Assembly (NCBI GenBank): GCA_965208015.1 | Contig: OZ242308.1 | Span: 1,054,001-1,118,000 of the forward strand | Direction: 5' to 3' | Length of the DNA stretch: 64,000 nt | DNA from: Bin87 sp965208015 | Lineage (GTDB): Bacteria; Chloroflexota; Dehalococcoidia; Lucifugimonadales; UBA3495 | Part shown: piece after piece, positions 44,561 through 54,498 of the stretch | Numbering within the stretch: the first letter of the stretch is position 1 | Layout: each line of letters opens with the position of its first letter | Program-made: the position numbers and the translations under genes | Notes under the pieces: model-generated | What the model saw: only the letters and a program-made list of their open reading frames with translations | Databases searched by the model: none | What the model was told of the DNA's origin: nothing

Positions 44561-46111
44561 TCACCGCGCCTCTGCGAGCCCGGCCAGGTCGCCCACCGCC
44601 TTCACCCGCACCCGGGTGGCGTTGCTGGGCACGTAGGTCAGCGGCACCTCGTCGATCTCAACCACCTCGACGGTGGACGGGTCCGCGCCGGCGGAAACGG
44701 CGCGGGCGATGGCCGCCGAAGAGCAGTCCGCGATGGCTTCCTCCCGCCCCATCCCTTCCAGCGAATAGACCCGTTCCACTTGCCCGCCCACCTGCGCGAT
44801 GGCCGCGCCGATGGCGTTGGCCACGCCCGAGTTCTCGGGCCGCAGCACCTCTGATGCCCCGGCCAGTCTGTCGCCCAGCAGAATGCTGCCGCCGCCCACC
44901 AGCGCCACCGGTACGTCGTCCCGGCTCAGCTTCACTCGGTCAATTGCGGTTTCGACCCGGTCCTGGATCTCCGCCATAACCCGGTCGACCAGCGACGTGT
45001 CCATGCCCGCCACCAGTTGCGGGTCTCCCAGCCGCGCCATCCCGCTGGCCACCGCCATGTCCGTGGTGGTGAGGGTGTCCCCGCCGAACGCGCGCCCCGC
45101 TATGGTCAACCGATACCCGACGCTTTCCGGGCCGATGCGCAGGGGGTCCGGTTCCACCACCGTGCCGCCGCCCAGGGGGATGGACACCGTGTCGGGCATG
45201 CGGAAATTGGTGCGCACCCCGGCGAGTTCGACGGCCACGGCCGCTTCCCGAGGGAACCCGTTCACCAGGGCTCCCACGTCGGTGGAGGTGCCGCCCACGT
45301 CGACTACAATGCCGTCGCGGATGCCCGAAAGCCAGGCCGCGCCGCGCATGCTGTTCGTTGGTCCTGAAGCAATGGTCAGAACCGGGAAACTGGCGGCGAA
45401 ATCGGCGTCCATCAGGGTGCCGTCGTTCTGGCTCAGGTAAAGCGGAGCCTTCACTCCCAGGGCTTCGATGGCCTGTTCGATGCCCCGGATGGTGCGCCCG
45501 GCGAGTTCGCCCAGGGCGGCGTTCAGCGTTGCCGCGTTCTCCCGCTCCAGCAGCCCGGTTCGTCCGTTTTCGTGCGACAGGCAGACGCGCAGGTCGGGCG
45601 CTTCTTCCCGCACTATAGCCGCCGCCGACGATTCATGCCCGCCGTTCACCGGGGAGAATACGCCGGACACCGCAACCGCGCGCACGCCTTGCCGCCGCAT
45701 GTCAGCCACCGCCTCGCGCATTTCAGACCGGTCCATCGGGCTGATCTCGCGACCGTCGAATTCGTGGCCGCCGCTCACTAGATAGGTGAACCCGCCCATG
45801 GCATTCCGCAGATCCGCCGGCCAGTCGACCAACGGCGGGAGCAGCTGGGTGGCCGGGAGACACAAGCGGAGGACCGCGGTGGGGGCCAGTTCCCGCCGTT
45901 CCAGCAGGGCGTTGGTGAAGTGGGTGGTGCCCACCATCACCGCGTCGACCTTTGCGTTGGTGGGCAGTTCAGCTAGCAACTCGCGCATGGCGTCGACGAT
46001 GCCGGTGGTCACGTCGGGAGTGGTGGGCAGTTTGACGGCGTGGATCAGCGCCGGCCCGTCCATCAGCACGGCGTCCGTGTTCGTGCCGCCTACGTCGACG
46101 CCGACTAGCAT
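44561..46111 (-). CDS. Hydantoinase/oxoprolinase (HyuA-like) family protein
   Basis: The protein has 516 residues. The actin-like ATPase start MLVGVDVGGTNTDAVLMDG and the second phosphate loop VVDVGGTSTDVGALVNG are the hydantoinase A/oxoprolinase signature. VGTTHFTNALLERREL is also typical. It is shorter than full 5-oxoprolinases (about 680-1300), as in the HyuA-DUF917 pairs of Chloroflexi. It lies 12 bases after the DUF917 gene. The two are expected to act together, possibly on cyclic amides, but the substrate is unknown. Confidence 0.9.
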   Translation of the reverse strand: MLVGVDVGGTNTDAVLMDGPALIHAVKLPTTPDVTTGIVDAMRELLAELPTNAKVDAVMVGTTHFTNALLERRELAPTAVLRLCLPATQLLPPLVDWPADLRNAMGGFTYLVSGGHEFDGREISPMDRSEMREAVADMRRQGVRAVAVSGVFSPVNGGHESSAAAIVREEAPDLRVCLSHENGRTGLLERENAATLNAALGELAGRTIRGIEQAIEALGVKAPLYLSQNDGTLMDADFAASFPVLTIASGPTNSMRGAAWLSGIRDGIVVDVGGTSTDVGALVNGFPREAAVAVELAGVRTNFRMPDTVSIPLGGGTVVEPDPLRIGPESVGYRLTIAGRAFGGDTLTTTDMAVASGMARLGDPQLVAGMDTSLVDRVMAEIQDRVETAIDRVKLSRDDVPVALVGGGSILLGDRLAGASEVLRPENSGVANAIGAAIAQVGGQVERVYSLEGMGREEAIADCSSAAIARAVSAGADPSTVEVVEIDEVPLTYVPSNATRVRVKAVGDLAGLAEAR

Positions 46112-46123
46112 TACGCGCGCTCC

Positions 46124-47194
46124 CTAGACCGCCAAAGGCACGTAATCAACGTCGTACCCGAACGCCTGCGGCCCGGCGACGGCCAACCCCTCGGGGTTTG
46201 TCCACAAGTCGGGAGCCGGAAAACCCAGTATGGTGACCCGCAGGCCGTACCGCATCAGTTCCGTGGTAACCGGCTCGCCCAGGTCGGTGGCTACGGCGCA
46301 GATCAGGTCCGGCACCACGCAGGCGACCACGCCGTCACGCCGGGCAACCAGGTTTTCGTTTTGAAACTCGATGACCATGCGCTCGCCGGCATAGGCGTCC
46401 AGCCCATCGATGGTCAGCATCCCCCGGGCGAATCCCGCGGTGGTGCGCCGCTCCACGTCAACCACCTTTCCGCTGAACAACACCTTGCCCGGACAGACGT
46501 TGAGGATGGCATCCAGAGGGTTGTCGCCATTGGTTCGGGCCACTTTTACCGCGTCGCCCAGATCTCGGGCCAATGATAGGGTCAGGGGCACCGCTGTGCG
46601 CCGCACTTGCTCGGCGGACATGGGAGCCACGGCGTAGCAGGCCACGCATCCCATCTGTATCGTCACCGACCGGGCCAGGCGCTCCGCCCAGCGGGGGTCG
46701 ATGGTCTCCCGTATCACCACGCTGTTGCCCTTCTCGTCTGCCACCGCCATGGGACAGCAGGGCACGCCGTACACGAAAAACGTTTTCATCTGGAACTCGG
46801 GAAACGCGCGGCCCATGCCGTCGGCGTCCACCACCGGCAGTCCGGCCATCGCTGCCGCAATCAACGGTTCCACGGAGTTGCTGCCGCCGATTTCGTTGGA
46901 GATGAGAGCCGTCGCCTGCTCGCCGGTGAAGTCCTCGATGGCGCGCAGCGCGTGGTACGACTGGAGGTCGCGCACCTTTTCGATCCCCACCGTCGGCGCG
47001 CCGATGCCGCCCACGCATACCACCCGGGCGTCCTCCGGGACCTCGTCGGGCGCCATCACGTCAACCGGGCCCCACTGGCGGATCGCCTGCCGCGCCCGCA
47101 ACTGCCCGATGTACGGGTTGCCTCCTCCGCCGGTGCCCAGGATGCCGGCGCCAATGGCGATGGACTCCAGCTCGCTTTCAGTTGCTTGCCACAT
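46124..47194 (-). CDS. DUF917 family protein
   Basis: The protein has 356 residues. Typical DUF917 features include GAGILGTGGGGNPYIG, VCVGGIGAPTVGIEK, and NEIGGSNSVEPLIAAAMAGL followed by DADGMGRAFPEFQM. The family forms pairs with hydantoinase A-like proteins, as here (12-base spacing). It has no signal peptide. It is likely a cytoplasmic partner or subunit of the HyuA-like ATPase. The biochemical role is undetermined. Confidence 0.92.
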   Translation of the reverse strand: MWQATESELESIAIGAGILGTGGGGNPYIGQLRARQAIRQWGPVDVMAPDEVPEDARVVCVGGIGAPTVGIEKVRDLQSYHALRAIEDFTGEQATALISNEIGGSNSVEPLIAAAMAGLPVVDADGMGRAFPEFQMKTFFVYGVPCCPMAVADEKGNSVVIRETIDPRWAERLARSVTIQMGCVACYAVAPMSAEQVRRTAVPLTLSLARDLGDAVKVARTNGDNPLDAILNVCPGKVLFSGKVVDVERRTTAGFARGMLTIDGLDAYAGERMVIEFQNENLVARRDGVVACVVPDLICAVATDLGEPVTTELMRYGLRVTILGFPAPDLWTNPEGLAVAGPQAFGYDVDYVPLAV

Positions 47195-47250
47195 GTCTTA
47201 GGGTCTCAGCCTGTTGATGCGCCCGGGGGTACTGGCATTCGGGCGGTTGA

Positions 47251-48042
47251 TTACCTTGCGCCCGCCGAACGGCCGCCGTCCACCATGTAGACGCCGCCGG
47301 TGCAGAAACTGCTGTCGTCGCTGGCCAGGAACAGCATCATGCGCGCCACTTCCTCGGGGTTTCCATAACGACCCAGGGGGATGCGCGCCGACGTCGCCCG
47401 GTAGGTCTGCTCCACCGTGATCGCCGAGTCGTCCAGCGCCGCCACGCGCATCTCCTCAATGGACCGCATCATCCGCGTCTCGATGGGGGCCGGGTTGACG
47501 GTGTTAACGCGGATTCCCGACGCGGCGCCTTCCATAGCGGCGGTGCGCATCAGGCCGATCACCGCGTGTTTGCTGGTGGTGTACGCCGACATGTCGGGTC
47601 CCGCGCCGATTCCGGCGGTGGACGACGTGATGACGATGCTGCCCCCGCCGCGCTCCCGCATCACCGGCACGACGTACTTGATCCCCAGCCACACGCCGCG
47701 CACGTTGACCGCCATCACCCGGTCGAATACCTCCAGCGGATAGTCCGGAATGGGAGACAGCGATCCTTCGATCCCGGCGTTGGCCAGCAGGACGTCCACG
47801 CCGCCCCAACGGTCCACTGCCGCCTGCACGTAAGCCTGCGTCTCGTCGGGTGAAGTCACGTCGGCCACAACGTAACTCGCCTGATCCTCGCCAATGGACT
47901 GCACCGTTTCCCGCAGCGCCGACTCGTCCAGGTCGACCAGCGTGAGCCGGGCGCCCTCGTCCGCGAACAGCCTGGCGGCGGCCCGACCGATGCCACCCGT
48001 GGCTCCAGTAATCAGAGCTGCTTTTCCTTCCAGACGGACCAT
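47251..48042 (-). CDS. Short-chain dehydrogenase/reductase (SDR)
   Basis: The protein has 263 residues. The start at 48042 is set by GGAGAT 5 bases upstream, which lies inside the end of the preceding oxidase gene. It has a classical SDR layout: ALITGATGGIGRAAARL cofactor loop, LLANAG, SSTAGIGAGPDMSAYTTSKH with Tyr-x3-Lys, and the ending CTGGVYMVDGGRSAG. The gene overlaps the regulatory end of the FMN oxidase and is translated with it. Its substrate may be the product of that oxidase, which is inference. Confidence 0.93.
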   Translation of the reverse strand: MVRLEGKAALITGATGGIGRAAARLFADEGARLTLVDLDESALRETVQSIGEDQASYVVADVTSPDETQAYVQAAVDRWGGVDVLLANAGIEGSLSPIPDYPLEVFDRVMAVNVRGVWLGIKYVVPVMRERGGGSIVITSSTAGIGAGPDMSAYTTSKHAVIGLMRTAAMEGAASGIRVNTVNPAPIETRMMRSIEEMRVAALDDSAITVEQTYRATSARIPLGRYGNPEEVARMMLFLASDDSSFCTGGVYMVDGGRSAGAR

Positions 48043-48044
48043 GT

Positions 48045-49175
48045 TTAATCTCCTTGCATGGAAGATGGGTCTGCGATGTCGTTTTCCGTGCGGAACGGAC
48101 CCCAATCGCGCGGGATGTTGAGCAACCTGTCTTCCAGATCGTCCACGCTGCTCTGGCCGCAGTATGCCATGGCGCGGTTGAACTCCTCGCGCAGGATTTC
48201 CAGCATGTGATGGACCCCTTCGGCGCCGTTAACCGCGAGGCCCCAGTAGAGCGGCCGCCCTACCGCTACGGCCGTTGCGCCCAATGCCAGCGCTTTCAGC
48301 ACGTCGCTGCCGCGCCGCACCCCAGAATCGACGTACACTTCCACCCGTCCTTGCGTCGCGGCGACGATCTCCGGCACCATTTCAATGCTGGACATGGTGT
48401 CGTCAAACCGCCGGCCGCCGTGGGTGGAAACCTGGATTGCGTCCACGCCGTGCTCCACGGCCAACCGCGCGTCTTCAGCGACGCGAAGACCCTTCAGCAC
48501 CAGCGGCAGATCGGTCAGGCTCCGCAGCCATTCCAAATCTCGCCAAGCAAGAGGTGGGCATTGCGGCATGTCCCAGGCCGGCGGTTCGGCAGCCCCGTGT
48601 GCGGCCGAGGCGGGGTTGTCTTGCTTGCGGAAGTTGCCGTACTCGCCGGGACGTTCGTAGCGATTGCGTATGTCCCGCTCCTTGGGAGTGGGAATAGGCG
48701 CGTCGATGGTGAGCACGATGGCCTTGAAGCCGGCAGCCTCGGCGCGTTTCACCAGGTTCTCCGTGAGTTCGTAGCCGCGATGGGAAAGCTGGAACCACAG
48801 CGGTCCGGTGGCCGCCGCGGCGATTTCTTCCATGCTGCAGTTGGAAGAGGTGCTGCACATCATCAGGGTGCCCGACATGCCCGCGCCGCGCGCGGTGGCC
48901 CGCTCGGACTCCGGGTGCGCGTTGAGATGCGCGTCGGCCGGCGCGATCATCACCGGGAAGCTGATGTCGGTTCCCAGCACGGTGGTCGAAATCTTGCGCT
49001 CGGTGGTATCGCGCAGGAACCGCGGCCTCAGCGTCAGCGATTCGAAAGCGGCGCGGTTTCGGGCCGTGGTTCTCTCGTCCATCGCGCCGGCTTCGATGAA
49101 CACCCGATAGTTGTGGGGCAGAATGTGCCGGGCGCGCGCCTCGTAGTCGTAGAGGCTGATTGGGTCCATCCGCAT
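48045..49175 (-). CDS. FMN-dependent alpha-hydroxyacid oxidase (lactate/glycolate-oxidase family)
   Basis: The protein has 376 residues. The family frame is clear: DYEARARHILPHNYRVFIEA, LRPRFLRDTTERKISTTVLG, FPVMIAPADAHLNAHPESE, then LPLVLKGLRVAEDARLAVEH. The active-site segment VSTHGGRRFDD keeps the catalytic His and Arg, but the usual SNHGGRQ has changed to STHGGRR. The FMN phosphate site is VEVYVDSGVRRGSDVLKALA. It oxidises a 2-hydroxy acid to a 2-keto acid with O2. The ribosome site GGGAGCC precedes the ATG. It lies second in a minus-strand metabolic operon. Confidence 0.93.
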   Translation of the reverse strand: MRMDPISLYDYEARARHILPHNYRVFIEAGAMDERTTARNRAAFESLTLRPRFLRDTTERKISTTVLGTDISFPVMIAPADAHLNAHPESERATARGAGMSGTLMMCSTSSNCSMEEIAAAATGPLWFQLSHRGYELTENLVKRAEAAGFKAIVLTIDAPIPTPKERDIRNRYERPGEYGNFRKQDNPASAAHGAAEPPAWDMPQCPPLAWRDLEWLRSLTDLPLVLKGLRVAEDARLAVEHGVDAIQVSTHGGRRFDDTMSSIEMVPEIVAATQGRVEVYVDSGVRRGSDVLKALALGATAVAVGRPLYWGLAVNGAEGVHHMLEILREEFNRAMAYCGQSSVDDLEDRLLNIPRDWGPFRTENDIADPSSMQGD

Positions 49176-49246
49176 GGTGAGGCTCCCTGAAACCTTGTCA
49201 GCGCAACCGGATCGTCTTGGCGGGAAACTCGCATCGCCAGCGAGGG

Positions 49247-51922
49247 CTACACCGAACCTACCTCAGCCAGGACGGTCAATTCCGCCTGGGACAGTCCCAA
49301 CTCCCCGCAGAGGACCTCTTCGTTGTGCTCCCCGATGAGAGGCGCGCGCCGGGATATCCTCCAGGGTGAGCCGTTGAAGATGGCCCCTGGGCCTGGATGC
49401 CGAAGTGTTTCGCCAAGTTCCGGGTATTCCACGTCCGTCCAGAATCCCCGGTCCTCCAGGTGAGGGTCCTGCATGACGTCGTCCGGGGAACGGATCGCCC
49501 CCGTGTTGGAGCCGCGCTGCTGCAAGCCGTGGTAAGCTTCGTCCCGGGGGATGTTGGCGAGGAAGTTCTCGAAAATTCCGCGAATGTGTGCCTGGCTCTC
49601 GGCGACGACCGTCGGGTCCCGGTACTTTTCATCCAGCAGGTCGCCCGCCAGGCCGTGCTCGTCCATCCACGGCGCGAGCGTCAGCACCCGCTCCGGGGCA
49701 ACCTGACCGACGTTCACGTACTTTCCATCCTGACAGAGGACCTGGGCGTTGGGCCCGGTGTTGGTGTTGCCGCCTCCGGTTCGGCGAGGGACCACCCTTC
49801 CTTTGTAAATGTACTGGTTCACGTGGCCCTCGGTCGTGAGCGCGCAGGCATCATGCACCGAGGCATCGATGTACTGCCCCCGGCCCGTAACCGACCGGCT
49901 GACCAGCGCCGCGGCAATGGCGATGTAGGCGTAGTGACTTCCGATGTGCCAGGCCTGCCCGCCTCCGGGCGCGATGGGCGGCGCGCCTGGCGCCACTTCG
50001 TCGTCGTAGCCACACCGAGCCATTTGCCCGCCCGCCGCCAGATGCAGCAGGTCGCTGGTCTGGAAGTCCCGCCACGGCCCGGTCTGCCCGAAGGGGGTCA
50101 GTGAGCACATGATCAGCCCGGAATTGCGGGTTGCCAGATCTCCGTACCCCAGCCCCAGGGAGGCCAGGTAACCGGGCCGGCAGGTCTCCAGTATCACGTC
50201 CGCCTTCTCCGCCATTTGCCGGAACAGCCGGCGCCCATCCACCGTCTCCAGGTTCAGGGTAACCCCCCGCTTGGAGGTGTTGTAGTGCCAGAAGTAGAGG
50301 CTCCGCTCCCGGTCCGGCGCGTCCTGGTAGAAGGGCCCCACGGTCCGGGCCGCCTCGCCTCCGGGCGGCTCAATCTTGATGACGTCGGCTCCCATGTCGG
50401 CCATCTGCTTGCCACACCACTGGCCCTTCTCATCGGCAAGCTCCAGCACCCGCAGCCCGCCAAAGGCTCCGGCGGAGTTCGGATCCGGCGTCCGCTCCGG
50501 CGTTGGGGCGGGATTCGCTATCGGCTCGTTCCCATCCCACTGTACGGGCGAGGCATCCTCGATCATCTCCTTGAAGTAGGGATAATCTTCCATGCTGAGG
50601 TCTTTCGGCCAGAAGACGCCTTCGGCGAAGCCGCTCACCAGCTCCTCGTGACTGATGCCCAACAACCCCTGAAACACCTCTTTGTTGTGCCCGCCGATCA
50701 GGGGACCTGACCGGCTGTTGATTACAGGAGTCTCCGACATCTTGAAGGGAGCGTTCTGAAGGGGCCAGGTCCCCAGCGCGGGATGCTCAACATCCCGGTA
50801 AATCTCTCGATGCCGGAGCTGGGGATCGCTTTCCACCCGGTCCTGGCTGCTTTGAACGGGCATGGCAGGCACTCCCGCCGCCTGGCACCGCTCCATGATC
50901 TCGTACTTGCCCAGCGTCCTGGTCCACGCTTCTATCCCCTGGTCCAGCTCTTCCTGGCGCTCCAGGCGACCTTCAAGGGTGGCAAACTTCTCGCCGGTGG
51001 CCCAACCGGGAAAGCCCATCACCTCCACCAGCTTCCGCCACTCGTCGTCGGAGAAGCAGGCCAGGGCGCACCAGTCGTTGTGCTCCGCCGGACTGGTCCG
51101 GTAGGCGTTGTGCGGCGCGCCGGTCCGCCCCCGATAGTTGTCCACGAGGGGTGCGCCGGGCCAGTGAGCGCGGTTGCCCGGCGGGTAGCCCTCTCGCATG
51201 GTGGAACGCCCGTTGGCCTGGATGTCCAGAAAGGCGGAACCGTTCAGGGGGACGCCGAGGATCCACTGGGAACTGTCGACGTGCTGACCCTGGCCGGTCA
51301 GGTTACGATGGTAAATGGCGCTCAGAGCATACATGGCCCCGTACAAGCCGCCGGTGTCGTCCAGGTAGGACCAGCCCCAACCGGCGGGAGGCTTGTCCGG
51401 CAGGCCCGAGGTGTAGGTCATACCGGACAGGGCTTGCGCAATGGCTCCCATGGTTTGATAGTCCCGGTCCCGACCCGTGTGGCCGAAGCCTGACATGGAG
51501 AGGTAAATGATGTCAGGCCGGAGCTTCTTCATCTCCTCGTAGCCCAGACCCCACCGCTCCAATACACCGTAGGCGAAGTTCTCGATGACGATGTCAGACA
51601 TGGCCACCAGGCGCCGGGTGAGGTCAATGCCTCGGGCGGTACGAGTGTTCAGGGTGACGCTCAGCTTGTTCGAGTTGGTATCGCTGAAATGGCCGTCGGT
51701 GTTGAGATTGGGTGAAAAGCCTTCGGGCGTGCCCGCTCCCGTGGCAATGTTGGCGCCCCGAGTATTGGGGCCTTGGGGCCATTCAACCTTGATAACCTCG
51801 GCTCCCAGCGCCCCCAGCCATCGGGTGCACCAGGGACCCGCCCGGACCCAGGTGAAGTCCAACACACGGATTCCTGACAAAGCTCCCGGTGTGGTTGGCC
51901 CTTCTGCTCCGCCCTGCACCAT
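49247..51922 (-). CDS. Tandem CaiB/BaiF (type III) CoA-transferase fusion
   Basis: The protein has 891 residues, about twice a normal family III CoA transferase. Domain 1 (about 1-430) starts ALSGIRVLDFTWVRAGPWCT and has GQGQHVDSSQ with the catalytic Asp position. Domain 2 (about 480-890) restarts with FGGLRVLELADEKGQWCGKQ and has GRGQYIDASVHDA. Both contain the linking HNKEVF or HNEEVL segment near their ends. Such enzymes move CoA between acids. The fusion replaces the usual dimer. It heads the minus-strand metabolic run, with 71 bases to the oxidase gene and a GGGAGG site before the ATG. Confidence 0.93.
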   Translation of the reverse strand: MVQGGAEGPTTPGALSGIRVLDFTWVRAGPWCTRWLGALGAEVIKVEWPQGPNTRGANIATGAGTPEGFSPNLNTDGHFSDTNSNKLSVTLNTRTARGIDLTRRLVAMSDIVIENFAYGVLERWGLGYEEMKKLRPDIIYLSMSGFGHTGRDRDYQTMGAIAQALSGMTYTSGLPDKPPAGWGWSYLDDTGGLYGAMYALSAIYHRNLTGQGQHVDSSQWILGVPLNGSAFLDIQANGRSTMREGYPPGNRAHWPGAPLVDNYRGRTGAPHNAYRTSPAEHNDWCALACFSDDEWRKLVEVMGFPGWATGEKFATLEGRLERQEELDQGIEAWTRTLGKYEIMERCQAAGVPAMPVQSSQDRVESDPQLRHREIYRDVEHPALGTWPLQNAPFKMSETPVINSRSGPLIGGHNKEVFQGLLGISHEELVSGFAEGVFWPKDLSMEDYPYFKEMIEDASPVQWDGNEPIANPAPTPERTPDPNSAGAFGGLRVLELADEKGQWCGKQMADMGADVIKIEPPGGEAARTVGPFYQDAPDRERSLYFWHYNTSKRGVTLNLETVDGRRLFRQMAEKADVILETCRPGYLASLGLGYGDLATRNSGLIMCSLTPFGQTGPWRDFQTSDLLHLAAGGQMARCGYDDEVAPGAPPIAPGGGQAWHIGSHYAYIAIAAALVSRSVTGRGQYIDASVHDACALTTEGHVNQYIYKGRVVPRRTGGGNTNTGPNAQVLCQDGKYVNVGQVAPERVLTLAPWMDEHGLAGDLLDEKYRDPTVVAESQAHIRGIFENFLANIPRDEAYHGLQQRGSNTGAIRSPDDVMQDPHLEDRGFWTDVEYPELGETLRHPGPGAIFNGSPWRISRRAPLIGEHNEEVLCGELGLSQAELTVLAEVGSV

Positions 51923-52077
51923 CGGATCACCTCCCGGCTATGGGTGTCTCAAGGTTAACTCGCCATATTCTAACCCAATGGCATCGTGTCGTCCGTACCT
52001 CGCCGAATCAGCGCAAGTTCCGTCGCCCGTTCTGTGGCGGGACCGGACCGGGCGCCTCCGAGGCAACGGCTGACCGG

Positions 52078-54498
52078 CTAGGCCCCTGCCGTTTCATCCG
52101 CTTCCCCCGCTGTGGGCATCCAGTATCCGACGCGGGGTTCGGTGAAGATGTAGGTGGGATGGTCGGCATCGTCGCCCAACTTGCGGCGGATGCTGCTGAT
52201 GGCGGTGCGCATGGAGCGCATGGGACGCACGTCTTTGTTAGGCTCCCGTCCCCAAACCTGCTGGAGCAGATGCTCATAGGTCAGCACCCGCCCGGCATTC
52301 GCCGCAAGTTCAGCGAGCAGCCGATACTCAATAAAGGTCAACGGGAGCGGTGTGCCGGCAAATGTCGCACTTCGGTCAGCATAGTGGATGGTCAGGTCTT
52401 CCAACGCAAAGGTATCCGGCGGTTCGGGAGCCTCCCGCTTGCGCAGGGCCGCCCTGATCCGGGCCGCCAACTCCATGGGCGAGAAGGGCTTGACGATGTA
52501 GTCCACGGCTCCCATGTCCAGAGCCTGGGTTACGTTCTCCTCCCGGCCGTAGGCGGACAGGAAGATGACCGGCACGTCGGCAACGGCGGCCATCTCGCCC
52601 ATCAACTCGATGCCATCGGTCCCCGGCAGCGCCAAATCCAGCAGCACCAGGTGAGGCTGTTCCTCCTCCAACATGACGAGCGCCTCCCCGGGGTCGCCGG
52701 TAACCACGGGAACGTAGCCGGCCCGGGTCAGCGCGTCGCGAACGTGTCGCAGTGTCTGGGGGTCGTCGTCCACCGCGAGGATGCGCGCCTGTTCCGCCTG
52801 GCGCCCGGAGCCAACGATGGCGGTCCCCGGGCGGGACGCCCTGGGCCCGGCCTCCTCGGCCACCGGAATGGTGAAGGTGAACCGGGCGCCCAGGCCGGCC
52901 CCGTCGCTTTCCGCCCAGATGCGTCCGCCGTGGGCCTCGATTATCCCCTTGCAGATGGCCAGGCCGAGACCCGTTCGTTCCGCGCCGTCCCGGCGGCTGT
53001 CGTCGGGCGCGCTGGTGAACTTTCTGAAGAGATGCGGCAGGTGTTCCGGCAGTATGCCCCGGCCGTCGTCGGACACGGAGAGCGCCACGTGGAACCCGTC
53101 GCGCGCAGCGGTCAATCGAATAGCGGAGGACTCGTCCGAGTGCCGGGCCGCGTTGGAGAGCAGGTTGCCCAGCACCTGCACGACGCGCAAACGGTCCGCC
53201 ATCACCCAGGGCAGGTCCGGAGCGAGGTCGATGTGGAGCTGGAGCCGGTTGCTGTGCCCACCGCTCAGAAAGGCCCGGCGGGCATCCTCCACCAGAACCG
53301 ACAGGTCGGTGGGCTCCGGGGCGATTGAAAGCGTGCCCGTCTCGATGCGGGCCACGTCCAGCAGGTCGTTGATCAGCTCGCGCATCCGGTCGGTCTGCGC
53401 GTCGATGATCCGGTGGAACTGAACCGTCTCGGCCGGGTTCAGGGCGGCCGAGGCGTCCAGCAGGGTGGTGATAGAGCCCTTGACGGCGGCCAGGGGCGTC
53501 CTCAGTTCGTGGCTGACCATCCCCAGGAACTCGGCCCGCAGCCTTTCGAGCTCCTCCAGGGGCGTGAGGTCCTGTAGGGTTACGACGAAAGACCGGACCT
53601 CGCCGCCCTCGGAGCGGATGGGCGTGGCGTTGACCAGGACGGCGACCCTCCGGCCGTCCGGGACCCGCAGCACGATCTCCTCGGCCCGTATCGTCTCGCC
53701 GATGCTCAGCGCCTGGGACATGGGAAACTCCCGGAGCGAGACCTCCCGCCCGTCGCCCCGCAGGAAGGTCACCGCTTCCAGCAGCTGATCCAGCGACTGG
53801 TCCGGGCCTCTGAGCTCGTCGACGATGCGGAGCGCCTCCCGATTGAGAGACACCGGCGCGCCCGTCGTGGCATCGAAGACGGCGACGCCCACCGGGGAGG
53901 TGTCGATCAGGGTCTGCAAGTCGTTGCGGGCCCGCTGCTCGTCCCGGTGCCGGCGCGCGTTGGCGACCACCATGGCCGCCTGGGCGGCGAACATGGTCAG
54001 CGTCTCCTCGTCCTCCGGGCTGAACTCAGCGCCGGGTTCGGTCTTGGCCAGGAAGAAGTTGCCGACCCGCTCGCCCTGGTGCAGCACCGGCGCCGCCATG
54101 AAAGGCACCACCGGACCCACTTCCACCGGCGGCTGGAGGTCCAGCAGATGATCCGTCGCCCTGATGTGCTCCAGCAGGTCCGGGAGCCGCAGGGGCTGCG
54201 GCAGCCGGCTCAGGTACTCGAACAGCCGTATTCCCTCCGGCAATTGGTGAAACAGCTCGGCCTCCAGTTCGGTCATGCCCGAAAAGTGAAAGTCCTGGGG
54301 GTCGCCCGAATCGTCCAGGAGGATGATCACCCCGTAGCGCGCTCCGGTCAGCGAGCGGGCGGAGTCCATCACCCCCTGCAGCACGGTATCGAAGTCCAGG
54401 CTTTCGTTGATGCGCAGGCTGGCCTCGCTGAGCCGGAGCAGCCGGTCCCGCAGCGCCGCGTTCTGCCGGATCAGGTCTTCGTCTTCCGTAAGTCTCAT
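52078..54498 (-). CDS. One-polypeptide two-component system: GAF-PAS-histidine kinase-receiver-winged helix
   Basis: The protein has 806 residues. Residues 30-180 are a GAF domain and 190-310 a PAS domain. HisKA has phospho-acceptor His330 (MVSHELRTPLAAVKG). HATPase has the N box (NLLSNAARH), DDGRGILPEHL, and TGLGLAICKGII. A receiver at about 571-690 has phospho-acceptor Asp621 (HLVLLDLALPGTDGI) and Lys670. An OmpR/PhoB-type winged helix ends the protein (LTFIEYRLLAELAANAGRVL, ending RVGYWMP). Sensor, kinase, receiver and DNA-binding output are joined in one chain with no membrane segment, so it senses a cytoplasmic cue and likely binds DNA directly. Confidence 0.93.
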   Translation of the reverse strand: MRLTEDEDLIRQNAALRDRLLRLSEASLRINESLDFDTVLQGVMDSARSLTGARYGVIILLDDSGDPQDFHFSGMTELEAELFHQLPEGIRLFEYLSRLPQPLRLPDLLEHIRATDHLLDLQPPVEVGPVVPFMAAPVLHQGERVGNFFLAKTEPGAEFSPEDEETLTMFAAQAAMVVANARRHRDEQRARNDLQTLIDTSPVGVAVFDATTGAPVSLNREALRIVDELRGPDQSLDQLLEAVTFLRGDGREVSLREFPMSQALSIGETIRAEEIVLRVPDGRRVAVLVNATPIRSEGGEVRSFVVTLQDLTPLEELERLRAEFLGMVSHELRTPLAAVKGSITTLLDASAALNPAETVQFHRIIDAQTDRMRELINDLLDVARIETGTLSIAPEPTDLSVLVEDARRAFLSGGHSNRLQLHIDLAPDLPWVMADRLRVVQVLGNLLSNAARHSDESSAIRLTAARDGFHVALSVSDDGRGILPEHLPHLFRKFTSAPDDSRRDGAERTGLGLAICKGIIEAHGGRIWAESDGAGLGARFTFTIPVAEEAGPRASRPGTAIVGSGRQAEQARILAVDDDPQTLRHVRDALTRAGYVPVVTGDPGEALVMLEEEQPHLVLLDLALPGTDGIELMGEMAAVADVPVIFLSAYGREENVTQALDMGAVDYIVKPFSPMELAARIRAALRKREAPEPPDTFALEDLTIHYADRSATFAGTPLPLTFIEYRLLAELAANAGRVLTYEHLLQQVWGREPNKDVRPMRSMRTAISSIRRKLGDDADHPTYIFTEPRVGYWMPTAGEADETAGA

